Shown here: in pieces, positions 53,010-60,660 of the stretch
How positions within the stretch are numbered: position 1 is the first letter of the stretch
How the letters are laid out: every line of letters starts with the position of its first letter
NCBI GenBank assembly: GCA_016720685.1
Contig: JADKKC010000013.1
Coordinates: forward strand, 1-64,000
Direction: 5' to 3'
DNA: 64,000 nucleotides
DNA from: Zoogloea sp.
GTDB taxonomy: Bacteria; Pseudomonadota; Gammaproteobacteria; Burkholderiales; Rhodocyclaceae
The notes under the pieces: model-generated
Told to the model about the DNA's origin: nothing
The model's input: only the letters and a program-made list of their open reading frames with translations
Databases searched by the model: none
Made by a program: the position numbers and the translations under genes

Positions 53010-53458
53010 CCGTGTCCTGAACGGAGTGCGTCGGCCCAGCAGTTCGGGGTTTCGTAGAGGCGCACCCGTTCAAGGCGCAACTGATCCCTGTATATCCCTG
53101 TATATAGCGGCTCGAGAATACGGAAGGCCTCGGCGGCGAGGTTCTCGGCGGTGGGGATCACGTCGAGCAGAACCGTCTTGTGGCCCGGCATGCCTTGCAG
53201 AAAATCCACGACGGCAGTGTCGCCGCGATAGGCCAGGAAGGCGTGATCCCAGATGTCGACGATGTGCTGCTTGGCGATCGCCTTCACGTCGCCGAAATCA
53301 ATGAGCATGCCCCGGGCCGGCGAGCCTTCGGTCTCGATGAGCTCGCCGGACAGGGTGATTTCCAGCGCGTAGCGGTGGCCGTGGAGGTGACGGCACTGGC
53401 TGGCGTGGTCGGGGATGCGGTGACCCGCGTCGAATTCCAGGCGGCGCGTAATACGCAT
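53006..53458 (-). CDS. queD: 6-carboxytetrahydropterin synthase QueD
   Basis: A 150-aa enzyme from ATG 53458. It has the zinc-binding His pattern of the 6-pyruvoyltetrahydropterin synthase family (EFDAGHRIPDH, then CRHLHGHRYALEI), the catalytic region LIDFGDVKAI and WDHAFLA, and the C-terminal PTAENLAAEAFRIL and VRLYET. It converts dihydroneopterin triphosphate to 6-carboxytetrahydropterin in queuosine/preQ0 synthesis. The family Cys that usually precedes the second His pair is present (QCRHLHGH). Confidence 0.95.
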   Translation of the reverse strand: MRITRRLEFDAGHRIPDHASQCRHLHGHRYALEITLSGELIETEGSPARGMLIDFGDVKAIAKQHIVDIWDHAFLAYRGDTAVVDFLQGMPGHKTVLLDVIPTAENLAAEAFRILEPLYTGIYRDQLRLERVRLYETPNCWADALRSGHG

Positions 53459-53525
53459 GGGAGCACCGGGTAGCAAAGAAGATTTCGATATTATACGCAC
53501 CTCGTTTTTGGACCTCGACCACAGC

Positions 53526-54389
53526 ATGATCCAGCCACCGCAGATGCTGACCGTGACCGACCACAATCGCAGCTTCAGCGCGATGACCTATATCTACCCG
53601 GTCGTGTCGCGGCGTGCTGGCGGCGTGTCGGTGGGCATCAACCTGAACCCGAACAACGCCTGCAACTGGCACTGCGCCTATTGCCAGGTGCCCGGCCTGG
53701 TGCGTGGCGCGGCGCCCGATATCGACCTGGCGCTGCTTGAAGCCGAGCTGAAGGGGTTTCTCGACGAACTGCTCCATGGCCGTTTCATGCAAGAGCGGGT
53801 GCCGCCGGAGGCGCGGGTCATCCGCGACATTGCCTTTTCAGGCAATGGCGAACCGACGGGCAGCAAGGCCTTTGCAGAAATCGTCGACAAGGTGGTGTTG
53901 ATTCGCAACGCGGCGGGGCTCGACGCGGTGCCGATCCGTCTGATTACCAACGGCAGCCTGGTCGACCGGCCCTATGTGCAGACGGCGCTGCAGCATCTGG
54001 CGGCGGCGGGAGGAGAAGTGTGGTTCAAGTTTGATGCCGGCAGCGCAGCCGATATCGCGCGCATCAACGGCATCGATGTGGATCCGCACACCCACGCCAG
54101 GCGTCTCGCCCTGTGCGCATCCCTGTGCCCGACCTGGGTGCAGACCTGCCTGTTTCGCTGGGACGGGCAAGTGCCGTCGCAGGATCAGATCGACCATTAC
54201 CGGGAAATGCTGGAATACGCCGGAAGCGCTGCACTGAAGGGCGTGCTTCTGTACGGCGTCGCGCGGCCATCGTTTCAGCCGGAAGCCACACATCTGCAGC
54301 AACTTGCGCCGGACGAGCTGGAGACGATTGCGCGCACGGTGAGGGCGAAACTTGGCGCCGGCGGGCTGGCCGTGACGGTCAGCCCCTGA
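53526..54389 (+). CDS. radical SAM protein beside queD
   Basis: About 287 aa from ATG 53526 (upstream ATG 53457 would overlap the queD start, and 53544 is also possible). It has the radical SAM Cys cluster C-x3-C-x2-C in NACNWHCAYCQVPG, then DIAFSGNGEPTG (the GGE-like SAM-binding element), RLITNGSLV and WFKFDAGS. Two further Cys (LCASLCPT) could belong to the C-terminal region. Its position next to queD recalls the 7-deazaguanine pathway, but QueE has a different Cys spacing (C-x14-C), so this is not QueE. The reaction is unknown. Confidence 0.85.
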   Translation: MIQPPQMLTVTDHNRSFSAMTYIYPVVSRRAGGVSVGINLNPNNACNWHCAYCQVPGLVRGAAPDIDLALLEAELKGFLDELLHGRFMQERVPPEARVIRDIAFSGNGEPTGSKAFAEIVDKVVLIRNAAGLDAVPIRLITNGSLVDRPYVQTALQHLAAAGGEVWFKFDAGSAADIARINGIDVDPHTHARRLALCASLCPTWVQTCLFRWDGQVPSQDQIDHYREMLEYAGSAALKGVLLYGVARPSFQPEATHLQQLAPDELETIARTVRAKLGAGGLAVTVSP

Positions 54390-54408
54390 CAGACATGCTG
54401 CCGCCGGC

Positions 54409-54711
54409 TCAGTGCGCGACGCGTTCCTTGCGCTTGGCGCGGGCTTCCTTTTTAAGGGTCTTGAAGAGTTCCGGGTTGGTGGCCTTCAGGTATTCGACCA
54501 CTTCCACGTCGTCCTTCTTGATTTTGGAGATATCGACCTGTTCGATATGCACCAGACGGAGCAGGGCCTGCACCGGGCGCGGAATGTTGCGACCGCTCTC
54601 GTAGCGGGAACCGCCGCTCTGGGTCACGCCGATCTTCGACCAGAACTGGGACTGGTTCATGCCCAGCTTGCGACGGATTTCACGTACATCAACTTTTTCG
54701 GTGGTTTTCAT
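54409..54711 (-). CDS. XRE-family helix-turn-helix regulator, 100 aa
   Basis: A 100-aa protein from ATG 54711 with GAGGAAGCC upstream; the frame is open further but this start has the ribosome binding site. The XRE fold is visible: VREIRRKLGMNQSQFWSKIG, VTQSGGSRYESGRNIPRPVQ and ALLRLVH. The C-terminus is highly charged (Lys/Arg/Glu). It is a small DNA-binding regulator of unknown target. Confidence 0.85.
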   Translation of the reverse strand: MKTTEKVDVREIRRKLGMNQSQFWSKIGVTQSGGSRYESGRNIPRPVQALLRLVHIEQVDISKIKKDDVEVVEYLKATNPELFKTLKKEARAKRKERVAH

Positions 54712-54969
54712 GTTGGCTTCCTCAAGGGTTTGACTCTGTTGGCTATTACGGCCTGGCCGCAGGTTTCTTCTATAACTTTCGTTATATGCCAGAAAGTATA
54801 GATTACTACTCGCAACAGATACAACGCCGTATTTGTATGGGTTAGTGTTTTCCACACGGTCTGAGCGTGACCTGATTCACATGCCCCGGAAAAATCGCGC
54901 TGCTGCAAGAATTCGCATAATCCGATAAGATCACGCGTTTTCCACATCAACATCTTCTTAGAAGTCAAG

Positions 54970-56193
54970 ATGGCGCTCATAGTTCAGAAATATGGCGGCA
55001 CTTCCGTCGGAACCCCCGAACGGATCAAGAACGTGGCCCAGCGGGTCGCGAAGTTCCATGCCCAGGGACACCAGATGGTAATCGTCCTGTCCGCGATGAG
55101 CGGCGAGACGAACCGGCTGATCGGTCTGGCCAAGGAAATCAGTGCCAACCCCAGCCCCCGCGAACTCGACGTGGTGATCTCCACCGGCGAGCAGGTCACT
55201 ATTGGCCTGTTGTGCATGGCGCTCCAGGAAGCCGGAGTCAATGCCCGCAGCTACACCGGTGGTCAGGTGCGCATCCTTACCGACGACTCCTTCACCAAGG
55301 CACGCATTCTCGACATCGACGGAGAAAACATCCGGCGCGACCTCGATGCCGGTTCGGTGGTGGTCGTGGCCGGTTTTCAGGGCGTGGACGAGGAGGGCAA
55401 CATCACAACCCTCGGCCGTGGCGGCTCGGACACCACCGGTGTTGCGCTGGCTGCCGCGATCAAGGCGGACGAGTGCCAGATCTACACCGACGTGGATGGT
55501 GTTTACACCACCGACCCGCGTGTCGTGCCGGAAGCCCGCAAGCTGGACACCATCACCTTTGAAGAGATGCTGGAAATGGCCAGCCTCGGCTCCAAGGTGC
55601 TGCAGATCCGCTCGGTGGAGTTCGCCGGCAAGTACAAAGTAAAGCTTCGGGTTCTTTCCAGCTTCCAGGAGGAAGGCGAAGGAACCCTGATTACCGTTGA
55701 GGAAGAGAACAACATGGAACAGCCGATCATCTCCGGCATTGCCTTCAACCGCGACGAAGCCAAGATCACCGTGCTGGGCGTTCCCGACAAGCCGGGCATC
55801 GCCTACCAGATCCTCGGGCCGGTTGCCGATGCCAATGTCGATGTGGATATGATCATCCAGAACGTCGGCCACGACGGCACCACGGACTTCTCGTTCACGG
55901 TGAATCGTCCCGACTACGACAAGGCCGTCAAGATCCTCGAAGACGTCCAGTCCCACATCGGCGCCCGCGAAATCCGCGGCGACCGCACGATGGCCAAGGT
56001 TTCCATCGTCGGCGTCGGAATGCGCTCCCACCCGGGTGTCGCCTCCCGCATGTTCCGCACCCTTGCCGAAGAGGGCATCAACATCCAGATGATCTCCACC
56101 TCCGAGATCAAGATTTCCGTCGCCATCGACGAGAAATACCTGGAACTGGCCGTTCGCGTGCTGCACCGCGCTTTTGGCCTCGATCAGGCTTAA
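54970..56193 (+). CDS. lysC: aspartate kinase
   Basis: A 407-aa enzyme from ATG 54970. It has the kinase start ALIVQKYGGTSVGT, the ATP-binding TTLGRGGSDTTGVALAAAI and YTDVDGVYTTDPRV, then two ACT regulatory domains (about 265-340 and 345-405) with VTVLGVPDKPG-like and VGMRSHPGVASRMFRTL elements. It phosphorylates aspartate, the first step for lysine, threonine, methionine and isoleucine, and the ACT domains confer feedback inhibition. Monofunctional class, typical length. Confidence 0.97.
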   Translation: MALIVQKYGGTSVGTPERIKNVAQRVAKFHAQGHQMVIVLSAMSGETNRLIGLAKEISANPSPRELDVVISTGEQVTIGLLCMALQEAGVNARSYTGGQVRILTDDSFTKARILDIDGENIRRDLDAGSVVVVAGFQGVDEEGNITTLGRGGSDTTGVALAAAIKADECQIYTDVDGVYTTDPRVVPEARKLDTITFEEMLEMASLGSKVLQIRSVEFAGKYKVKLRVLSSFQEEGEGTLITVEEENNMEQPIISGIAFNRDEAKITVLGVPDKPGIAYQILGPVADANVDVDMIIQNVGHDGTTDFSFTVNRPDYDKAVKILEDVQSHIGAREIRGDRTMAKVSIVGVGMRSHPGVASRMFRTLAEEGINIQMISTSEIKISVAIDEKYLELAVRVLHRAFGLDQA

Positions 56194-56201
56194 AAAATAA
56201 T

Positions 56202-56230
56202 TTGCTCTAGAGCCGTGTGTTACCTATAAT
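56202..56230 (+). promoter_or_regulatory. sigma-70 promoter of tRNA-Ser
   Basis: TTGCTC at 56202-56207 and TATAAT at 56225-56230 with exactly 17 bp between. The tRNA starts 14 bp after the -10 element. Confidence 0.8.
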
Positions 56231-56243
56231 GCGCGGCTGTTGC

Positions 56244-56337
56244 GGAGAGTTGGCCGAGAGGTCGAAGGCACTCCCCTGCTAAGGGAGCATGCGGGCACAA
56301 ACCTGCATCGAGGGTTCGAATCCCTCACTCTCCGCCA
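56244..56337 (+). tRNA. tRNA-Ser(GCU)
   Basis: A 5' acceptor strand GGAGAGT (56244-56250) pairs with ACTCTCC (56327-56333), discriminator G at 56334 and encoded CCA at 56335-56337. The anticodon loop CTGCTAA has GCT at 56278-56280, reading AGC/AGU. The long variable arm (GCATGCGGGCACAAACCTGC) is typical of serine tRNA, and the T loop reads TTCGAAT. Confidence 0.97.
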
Positions 56338-56344
56338 AAGTATC

Positions 56345-56380
56345 AGCAAAAAGGCCCCGAGAAATCGGGGCTTTTTTGCT
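56345..56380 (+). terminator. intrinsic terminator after tRNA-Ser
   Basis: GGCCCCGA and TCGGGGCT pair (about 56353-56375) and are followed by TTTTTT. The A run before the stem mirrors it. Confidence 0.85.
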
Positions 56381-56604
56381 TTCTGCGCCGGTTTTTTCGC
56401 ACCGGACCTTGCGCGAGTTCTTGGCCAGTCCGGGAGCAAGCCTGAACCGCTGCTACGGGAAGCGCTGGCTTCTGAAGGGCGGCACGAACACGGTGGCCGA
56501 GCACGCCCTTGCCGACGCGCGGCATCCGTGTGCAGGATCCGGTTGCCGGGTTTTTAGGCGCGATGAGAGCGTCGGCCCTGTGACATTCAGCGATAGGACG
56601 AGTA

Positions 56605-57213
56605 ATGGAGATTGTTGCAGTAATCGACTTCGAAACCACGGGCTTGTCGCCGGCCCAGGGTGACCGGGCGACGGAGATTGCCGCGGTGCTCCTGGAGAAC
56701 GGCAAGGTCGTCGACCGCTACCAGAGCCTCATGAATGCCGGAGTCCGCATTCCGTCGTACATCGAGGCCCTCACGGGGATTTCCGACGCCATGATTCGCC
56801 GCGCGCCGCCGGTGGCAGAGGTGATGCGGGAGGTGTCCGATTTTGTCGGCGACTACCCGCTGGTTGCCCACAACGCGTCGTTCGATTCGAGGTTCTGGGA
56901 TGCCGAGCTGGCGCGAATTCAGCGGGCCAGGAAGCAGGATTTCGTCTGTTCATTGCTGCTGTCGCGCCGGATTTTTCCGCTTGCACCGAGCCACAAGCTC
57001 GGCGCCCTGGTCGAGTACGCGAAGCTGCCGGTTGCCGGCCGCTACCACCGCGCGCTGGCGGACGCAGAGATGGCGGCGAGCCTTCTGTTGCGCCTGGAGG
57101 ATGAGCTACGCCTGCGCCATAAAGTGCGTGACGTGTCGGTCGAGCTTCTTCGGCGAATTCAGCGGGCGCCGAAAAGTCAGCTGGAAAAATGCATTGCTGC
57201 TCCGCAGCGCTAG
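56605..57213 (+). CDS. DnaQ-like 3'-5' exonuclease
   Basis: A 202-aa DEDDh exonuclease from ATG 56605. The motifs are ExoI VIDFETTGLSPAQGD (Asp and Glu), ExoII LVAHNASFDSRFWD and ExoIII YHRALADAEMAASLL (His and Asp). RIPSYIEALTGISDAMI is the usual epsilon-family segment. It could be a DNA or RNA proofreading or repair exonuclease; it lacks the PolIII-alpha-binding C-terminus of the main epsilon subunit as far as I can judge. Confidence 0.9.
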   Translation: MEIVAVIDFETTGLSPAQGDRATEIAAVLLENGKVVDRYQSLMNAGVRIPSYIEALTGISDAMIRRAPPVAEVMREVSDFVGDYPLVAHNASFDSRFWDAELARIQRARKQDFVCSLLLSRRIFPLAPSHKLGALVEYAKLPVAGRYHRALADAEMAASLLLRLEDELRLRHKVRDVSVELLRRIQRAPKSQLEKCIAAPQR

Positions 57214-57239
57214 TTGCCTGGAAATACCCGGCAGTTCGC

Positions 57240-57905
57240 TCAGCGAGTGATTTTCCTGATTTCACCGCCGCAGCTCGCGGCGACGCGGGCGTACTCCTCG
57301 GGCGTGTCGATGAGGGCCTGGGCGGCGTCGACCTTGTTGATCTCGCGTTTGACGTAAGGCGCCCAACGCGCTTCGAGCTCCTGTTGCAGCCTGGCGCTCG
57401 CCTGACCGCGCGGGCCGCGCCAGGGGCTGGCAGATGCAAAGCGCTCATTGAGGGTGTCGGCAAGGCGTTGTTCGATGTGCTTGAGGTGCGTCTGGTAGGC
57501 GCGAACGTGGCGCATTTCATGCTGATAGATTTCCCGGTAGGCGCAGCTCCCCTCCGGAAACTCCCTGGCAACGTAGACGGTCATGGGGCTGAAGCCATAG
57601 CTCACGGTGATGTGCGGGCTGGCGCATTCCCACTGCCCGGTCGGATCCACATACGCGGCCATGCGTGTTTCAAACCGGACCGTCGCGGTGCCCCTCGTGA
57701 GCCCCAGGACGTGCTTCCCCGGCCGCATGGGAAGGGGGCCAAGCAGCGTGAGGGTTCTGATGCCGGTGCGTGTATCAAGGCTGATGGGTTCTTCGTGCAG
57801 CGTGAGGCTGACCGACGGGTTGGGCAGCCTGTCGCAGTTGTCCGCAAAGCCTGGGCTGCAGAAAAATGTCAGGAGCAGGGTCAGGAGGAGGGCAAGACGG
57901 CGCAT
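57240..57905 (-). CDS. secreted protein with HExxH motif, putative metalloprotease
   Basis: A 221-aa exported protein from ATG 57905 with a signal peptide (MRRLALLLTLLLTFFCSPGF, cleavage after about residue 21). Near residue 131 the sequence IYQHEMRHVRAY has the zinc-binding HExxH pattern (H-E-M-R-H). Four or more Cys could form disulfides. I do not recognise a named family, although several DUF families of secreted Zn proteins have this element. The function as a protease is inferred only from the motif. Confidence 0.7.
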   Translation of the reverse strand: MRRLALLLTLLLTFFCSPGFADNCDRLPNPSVSLTLHEEPISLDTRTGIRTLTLLGPLPMRPGKHVLGLTRGTATVRFETRMAAYVDPTGQWECASPHITVSYGFSPMTVYVAREFPEGSCAYREIYQHEMRHVRAYQTHLKHIEQRLADTLNERFASASPWRGPRGQASARLQQELEARWAPYVKREINKVDAAQALIDTPEEYARVAASCGGEIRKITR

Positions 57906-58104
57906 CGGGAGGCGTGGCTGTAGTTTTGAATGGCCCCTCTTTTTACGGACGGAATCCCGTTAAATTTATTCCTGGACGCGCCACGGAGCCGCCCGATCTG
58001 CCGGGTGGGGTGCATGTTCGAAATGAACCGGGGCAAGGGCTCGGTGCGATGCAGCCCCGGCCGGCACCGGTATCCTTGCGGCTGGGCACAACTCAACACC
58101 TCCA

Positions 58105-58470
58105 ATGACTGCTTCAACCGCCGTCTGGCTGGACGCTCAAAGCGCGGATGTCCGCAGCGAGCTGGACAACCTTATCAGTTACGGGCCAGACCCCGAGTTC
58201 ATTCGCCAGTTGGCCGAACGTCTGCCGATGATTCCCTGCGTCGGGCTCATCGATCTCTATTACGACATCTGGTATTGCGTGCCGAGCAGGCTGGCTTTCC
58301 GGATTGCCGTGGGGCAACTGCATGATCCCGAGAAACTGTCGGATTTTCTGGTGCTCGCCGAGCGGGTTCTGGTGGATGAGCCGAGCTGTGATGCCTTTGC
58401 CGCAGAGATTCACGATGACGACGAACTGCATGAAGTCATCTTCTGCTTGCTGAAGAGGGCCAGGAAATAG
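58105..58470 (+). CDS. small hypothetical acidic protein, 121 aa
   Basis: A 121-aa acidic, Leu-rich protein from ATG 58105. Segments such as PCVGLIDLYYDIWYCVPS and LVLAERVLVDEPSCDAF suggest a compact helical fold. No signal peptide or membrane helix. No family recognised. It is convergent with the GntR regulator gene. Confidence 0.6.
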   Translation: MTASTAVWLDAQSADVRSELDNLISYGPDPEFIRQLAERLPMIPCVGLIDLYYDIWYCVPSRLAFRIAVGQLHDPEKLSDFLVLAERVLVDEPSCDAFAAEIHDDDELHEVIFCLLKRARK

Positions 58471-58551
58471 GCGCGTGCCCGGCGCCGAGGGCTGGCGCCG
58501 GGTTTGCCCCTAGGCCCGCTGCGCGGTTGCGCAGCAGCCTGGGCAATACTT
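58471..58551. other. two GC-rich hairpins between convergent genes
   Basis: CCCGGCGCC (58478-58486) pairs with GGCGCCGGG (58494-58502), and GCTGCGC (58518-58524) pairs with GCGCAGC (58529-58535). No long T run is present. They probably help end transcription of the small hypothetical gene and the leftward gntR gene. Confidence 0.45.
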
Positions 58552-59256
58552 TCAGAGGGCGCCGGCCGGCGCCGGCTCTGAGGGTGAATTCATCTGACGC
58601 AGCGTGGCGACAAGGTCGGTGAAGCGTTCTCCCTGAACTACGACGTGGCTGCGCAGCAACGCTGCTGCATCCTCGCTGCGGCCTGCATTAATCGCTTCCA
58701 CAATGTTCGCGTGCTCCGTGAAAGAGGACGCCATCCGGTTGCGCACCCTGAGTTGCAGGCGCCGGTACGGTCGCAGTCTGCGATGTAAGGCGGTGGCCTG
58801 CTCGGCCAGAAATTCGTTGTGACTTGCGTCGTAGATGCAGCGGTGGAATACCTCGTTGAGTTGGTAATAGAAGTCGTGCTTGCCCGCATCCCGGGCCGCC
58901 TCACAGGCCAGGTGGGCTTCCTTGAGTCGAGCTTGTTCAGCGGGCAGGATGCGCCGGGCGGCGAGACGCCCGCACATCGACTCCAGTTCGGCCATCACCT
59001 CAAACATCTCACACAGGCGGTCGGCACTCATCTCCGGCACCGTGGCACCACGCCTCGGACGGATTTCAACCAGACCTATGGACGCCAGCTGAATAAGCGC
59101 TTCACGGATCGGGGTGCGCGACACCCCGAACGCAGCGGCCAGCTCCTGTTCGTCCAGATGCATGCCCGGCGGGTAAACGCCGGTGACGATACGTTCCTCA
59201 ATCTCTTCTCCAAGCTGTCCGGGGCGCCGGTGTGGCGCGGGGATTTGTGTGTCCAT
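58552..59256 (-). CDS. GntR-family (FadR subfamily) regulator of the malonate operon
   Basis: A 234-aa regulator from ATG 59256. The N-terminal winged helix is typical of GntR (LGEEIEERIVTGVYPPGMHL, AAAFGVSRTPIREALIQLAS and GLVEIRPRRGATV). The C-terminal FCD ligand-binding domain (about 85-215) has the D-H-x3 metal or effector pattern (FHRCIYDASHNEFL, TEHANIVEAI and ALLRSHV). It is divergent from the madLM-mdc operon and is therefore its likely malonate-responsive repressor, like MdcY of Acinetobacter. Confidence 0.88.
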   Translation of the reverse strand: MDTQIPAPHRRPGQLGEEIEERIVTGVYPPGMHLDEQELAAAFGVSRTPIREALIQLASIGLVEIRPRRGATVPEMSADRLCEMFEVMAELESMCGRLAARRILPAEQARLKEAHLACEAARDAGKHDFYYQLNEVFHRCIYDASHNEFLAEQATALHRRLRPYRRLQLRVRNRMASSFTEHANIVEAINAGRSEDAAALLRSHVVVQGERFTDLVATLRQMNSPSEPAPAGAL

Positions 59257-59288
59257 GTTTACCTCCTGTTTTTAACTATACAAAGCCC

Positions 59289-59327
59289 TTGACTTTGTGT
59301 CCACGTGGATTATTCTTGTATACACAA
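59289..59327 (+). promoter_or_regulatory. malonate operon promoter with GntR-type operator
   Basis: TTGACT (59289-59294) and TATTCT (59311-59316) form a sigma-70 promoter with 16-bp spacing. The palindrome TGTATACA (59317-59324) inside CTTGTATACACAA overlaps the end of the -10, close to the ATTGTATACAAT site known for MdcY. A half-site TATACAAAG lies at about 59277-59285. Repressor binding here would block transcription. Confidence 0.6.
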
Positions 59328-59439
59328 ACAAAGTTTATGAATACATAAGCGCAGTTTGTGAGCTTAGTGAATTGAAGGCTCTTGAAGAAGCCCCTGACAA
59401 CTCATCCCGGTGTCCAAACCACGTAATAGGAGGAATCAA

Positions 59440-59841
59440 ATGATCATTTACGGAACAGCCATCCTGGCTGCCTGCCACCTGCTCGGCGTCTATATAGGCG
59501 ACCTGCTTGGCAGTCTCATTGGTGTCAAGGCAAACGTCGGCGGTGTCGGCATTGCGATGATGCTGCTTATCGCCGTACGGGTTTATCTGCACAAACGTGG
59601 CCTGATGCCGGATACCACGGAGGCGGGCGTCGGCTTCTGGGCCGCGATGTACATCCCGGTCGTAGTCGCCATGGCGGCCCAGCAAAACGTGGTTGCAGCC
59701 CTGAAGGGTGGCCCTGTGGCGCTTATCTCCGCGCTTGGCGCAGTGACTCTTTGCGCATGCGTGATCGCGCTCATCAATCGCACCGGACCGAAGAATCAGG
59801 ACAGCACCTGGCAGGTCGGCACTGTTGCTGACGAAACCTGA
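59440..59841 (+). CDS. madL: malonate transporter subunit MadL
   Basis: A 133-aa membrane protein from ATG 59440 with AGGAGGAA just upstream. Four hydrophobic segments are visible; GVKANVGGVGIAMMLLI and GVGFWAAMYIPVVVAMAAQQ match the MadL family. With MadM it imports malonate with sodium or protons. It is first gene of the operon, 22 bp before madM. Confidence 0.92.
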   Translation: MIIYGTAILAACHLLGVYIGDLLGSLIGVKANVGGVGIAMMLLIAVRVYLHKRGLMPDTTEAGVGFWAAMYIPVVVAMAAQQNVVAALKGGPVALISALGAVTLCACVIALINRTGPKNQDSTWQVGTVADET

Positions 59842-59863
59842 CTGACCCACACGGAGAACAACC

Positions 59864-60625
59864 ATGGAAATGATTGAACACGCCCTGCGCGAAAACCCCC
59901 TCGTGACTGCTTTCGCCTTTGTCGGCATCGTCATGTGGATCTCGGTCCACCTATCCCGATATCTCACTTTTGGTCGAGTGCACGGGTCTGCCATCGCCAT
60001 CGTCATCGGCCTGGGCCTTGCGTACTGGGGCGGTATCCAGACTGGCGGCAGCAAAGGGCTCGCGGATCTCAAGATCTTTACCGGTATCGGCCTGATGGGC
60101 GGCGCGATGATGCGGGACTTTGCCATCGTCGCGACGGCATTCGAGGTGCACGTCGATGAAGCCAAAAAAGCCGGCCTGGTCGGCGTGATGGCTCTGCTGC
60201 TGGGCACCCTCATCCCCTTCGTTGTCGGGGCCAGCGTGGCCTGGTCGATGGGCTATACCGATGCGGTGGCCATGACCACCATCGGTGCCGGTGCCGTCAC
60301 CTACATCGTCGGCCCGGTCACTGGCGCAGCCATCGGTGCGAGTTCTGACCTGATGGCCCTGTCCATCGCCACCGGCCTCATCAAGGCCATCATGGTGATG
60401 GTGTTCACGCCCGCCCTGGCCCGCTTCATGGGTCTCAACAACCCTCGCTCGGCCATGGTCTTCGGTGGTCTCGCCGGCACGGTCAGTGGCGTGTCGGCGG
60501 GTCTCGCAGCAACTGACCGGCGTCTCGTGCCCTACGGTGCCCTGGTGGCCACCTTCCACACCGGCCTTGGTTGCCTGATGGGGCCCTCGGTTCTGTTCCT
60601 GGCTACCAAAGCCATCGTCGGCTAG
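59864..60625 (+). CDS. madM: malonate transporter subunit MadM
   Basis: A 253-aa integral membrane protein from ATG 59864 (GGAGAACAACC upstream). About eight hydrophobic segments; LMGGAMMRDFAIVATAFEV, IPFVVGASVAWSMGYTDA and ITYIVGPVTGAAIGASSD-like stretches match MadM. It pairs with MadL as the malonate carrier. Confidence 0.92.
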   Translation: MEMIEHALRENPLVTAFAFVGIVMWISVHLSRYLTFGRVHGSAIAIVIGLGLAYWGGIQTGGSKGLADLKIFTGIGLMGGAMMRDFAIVATAFEVHVDEAKKAGLVGVMALLLGTLIPFVVGASVAWSMGYTDAVAMTTIGAGAVTYIVGPVTGAAIGASSDLMALSIATGLIKAIMVMVFTPALARFMGLNNPRSAMVFGGLAGTVSGVSAGLAATDRRLVPYGALVATFHTGLGCLMGPSVLFLATKAIVG

Positions 60626-60660
60626 TCCCGGCTCCAACTTACAACATCACAGGAGATGCC

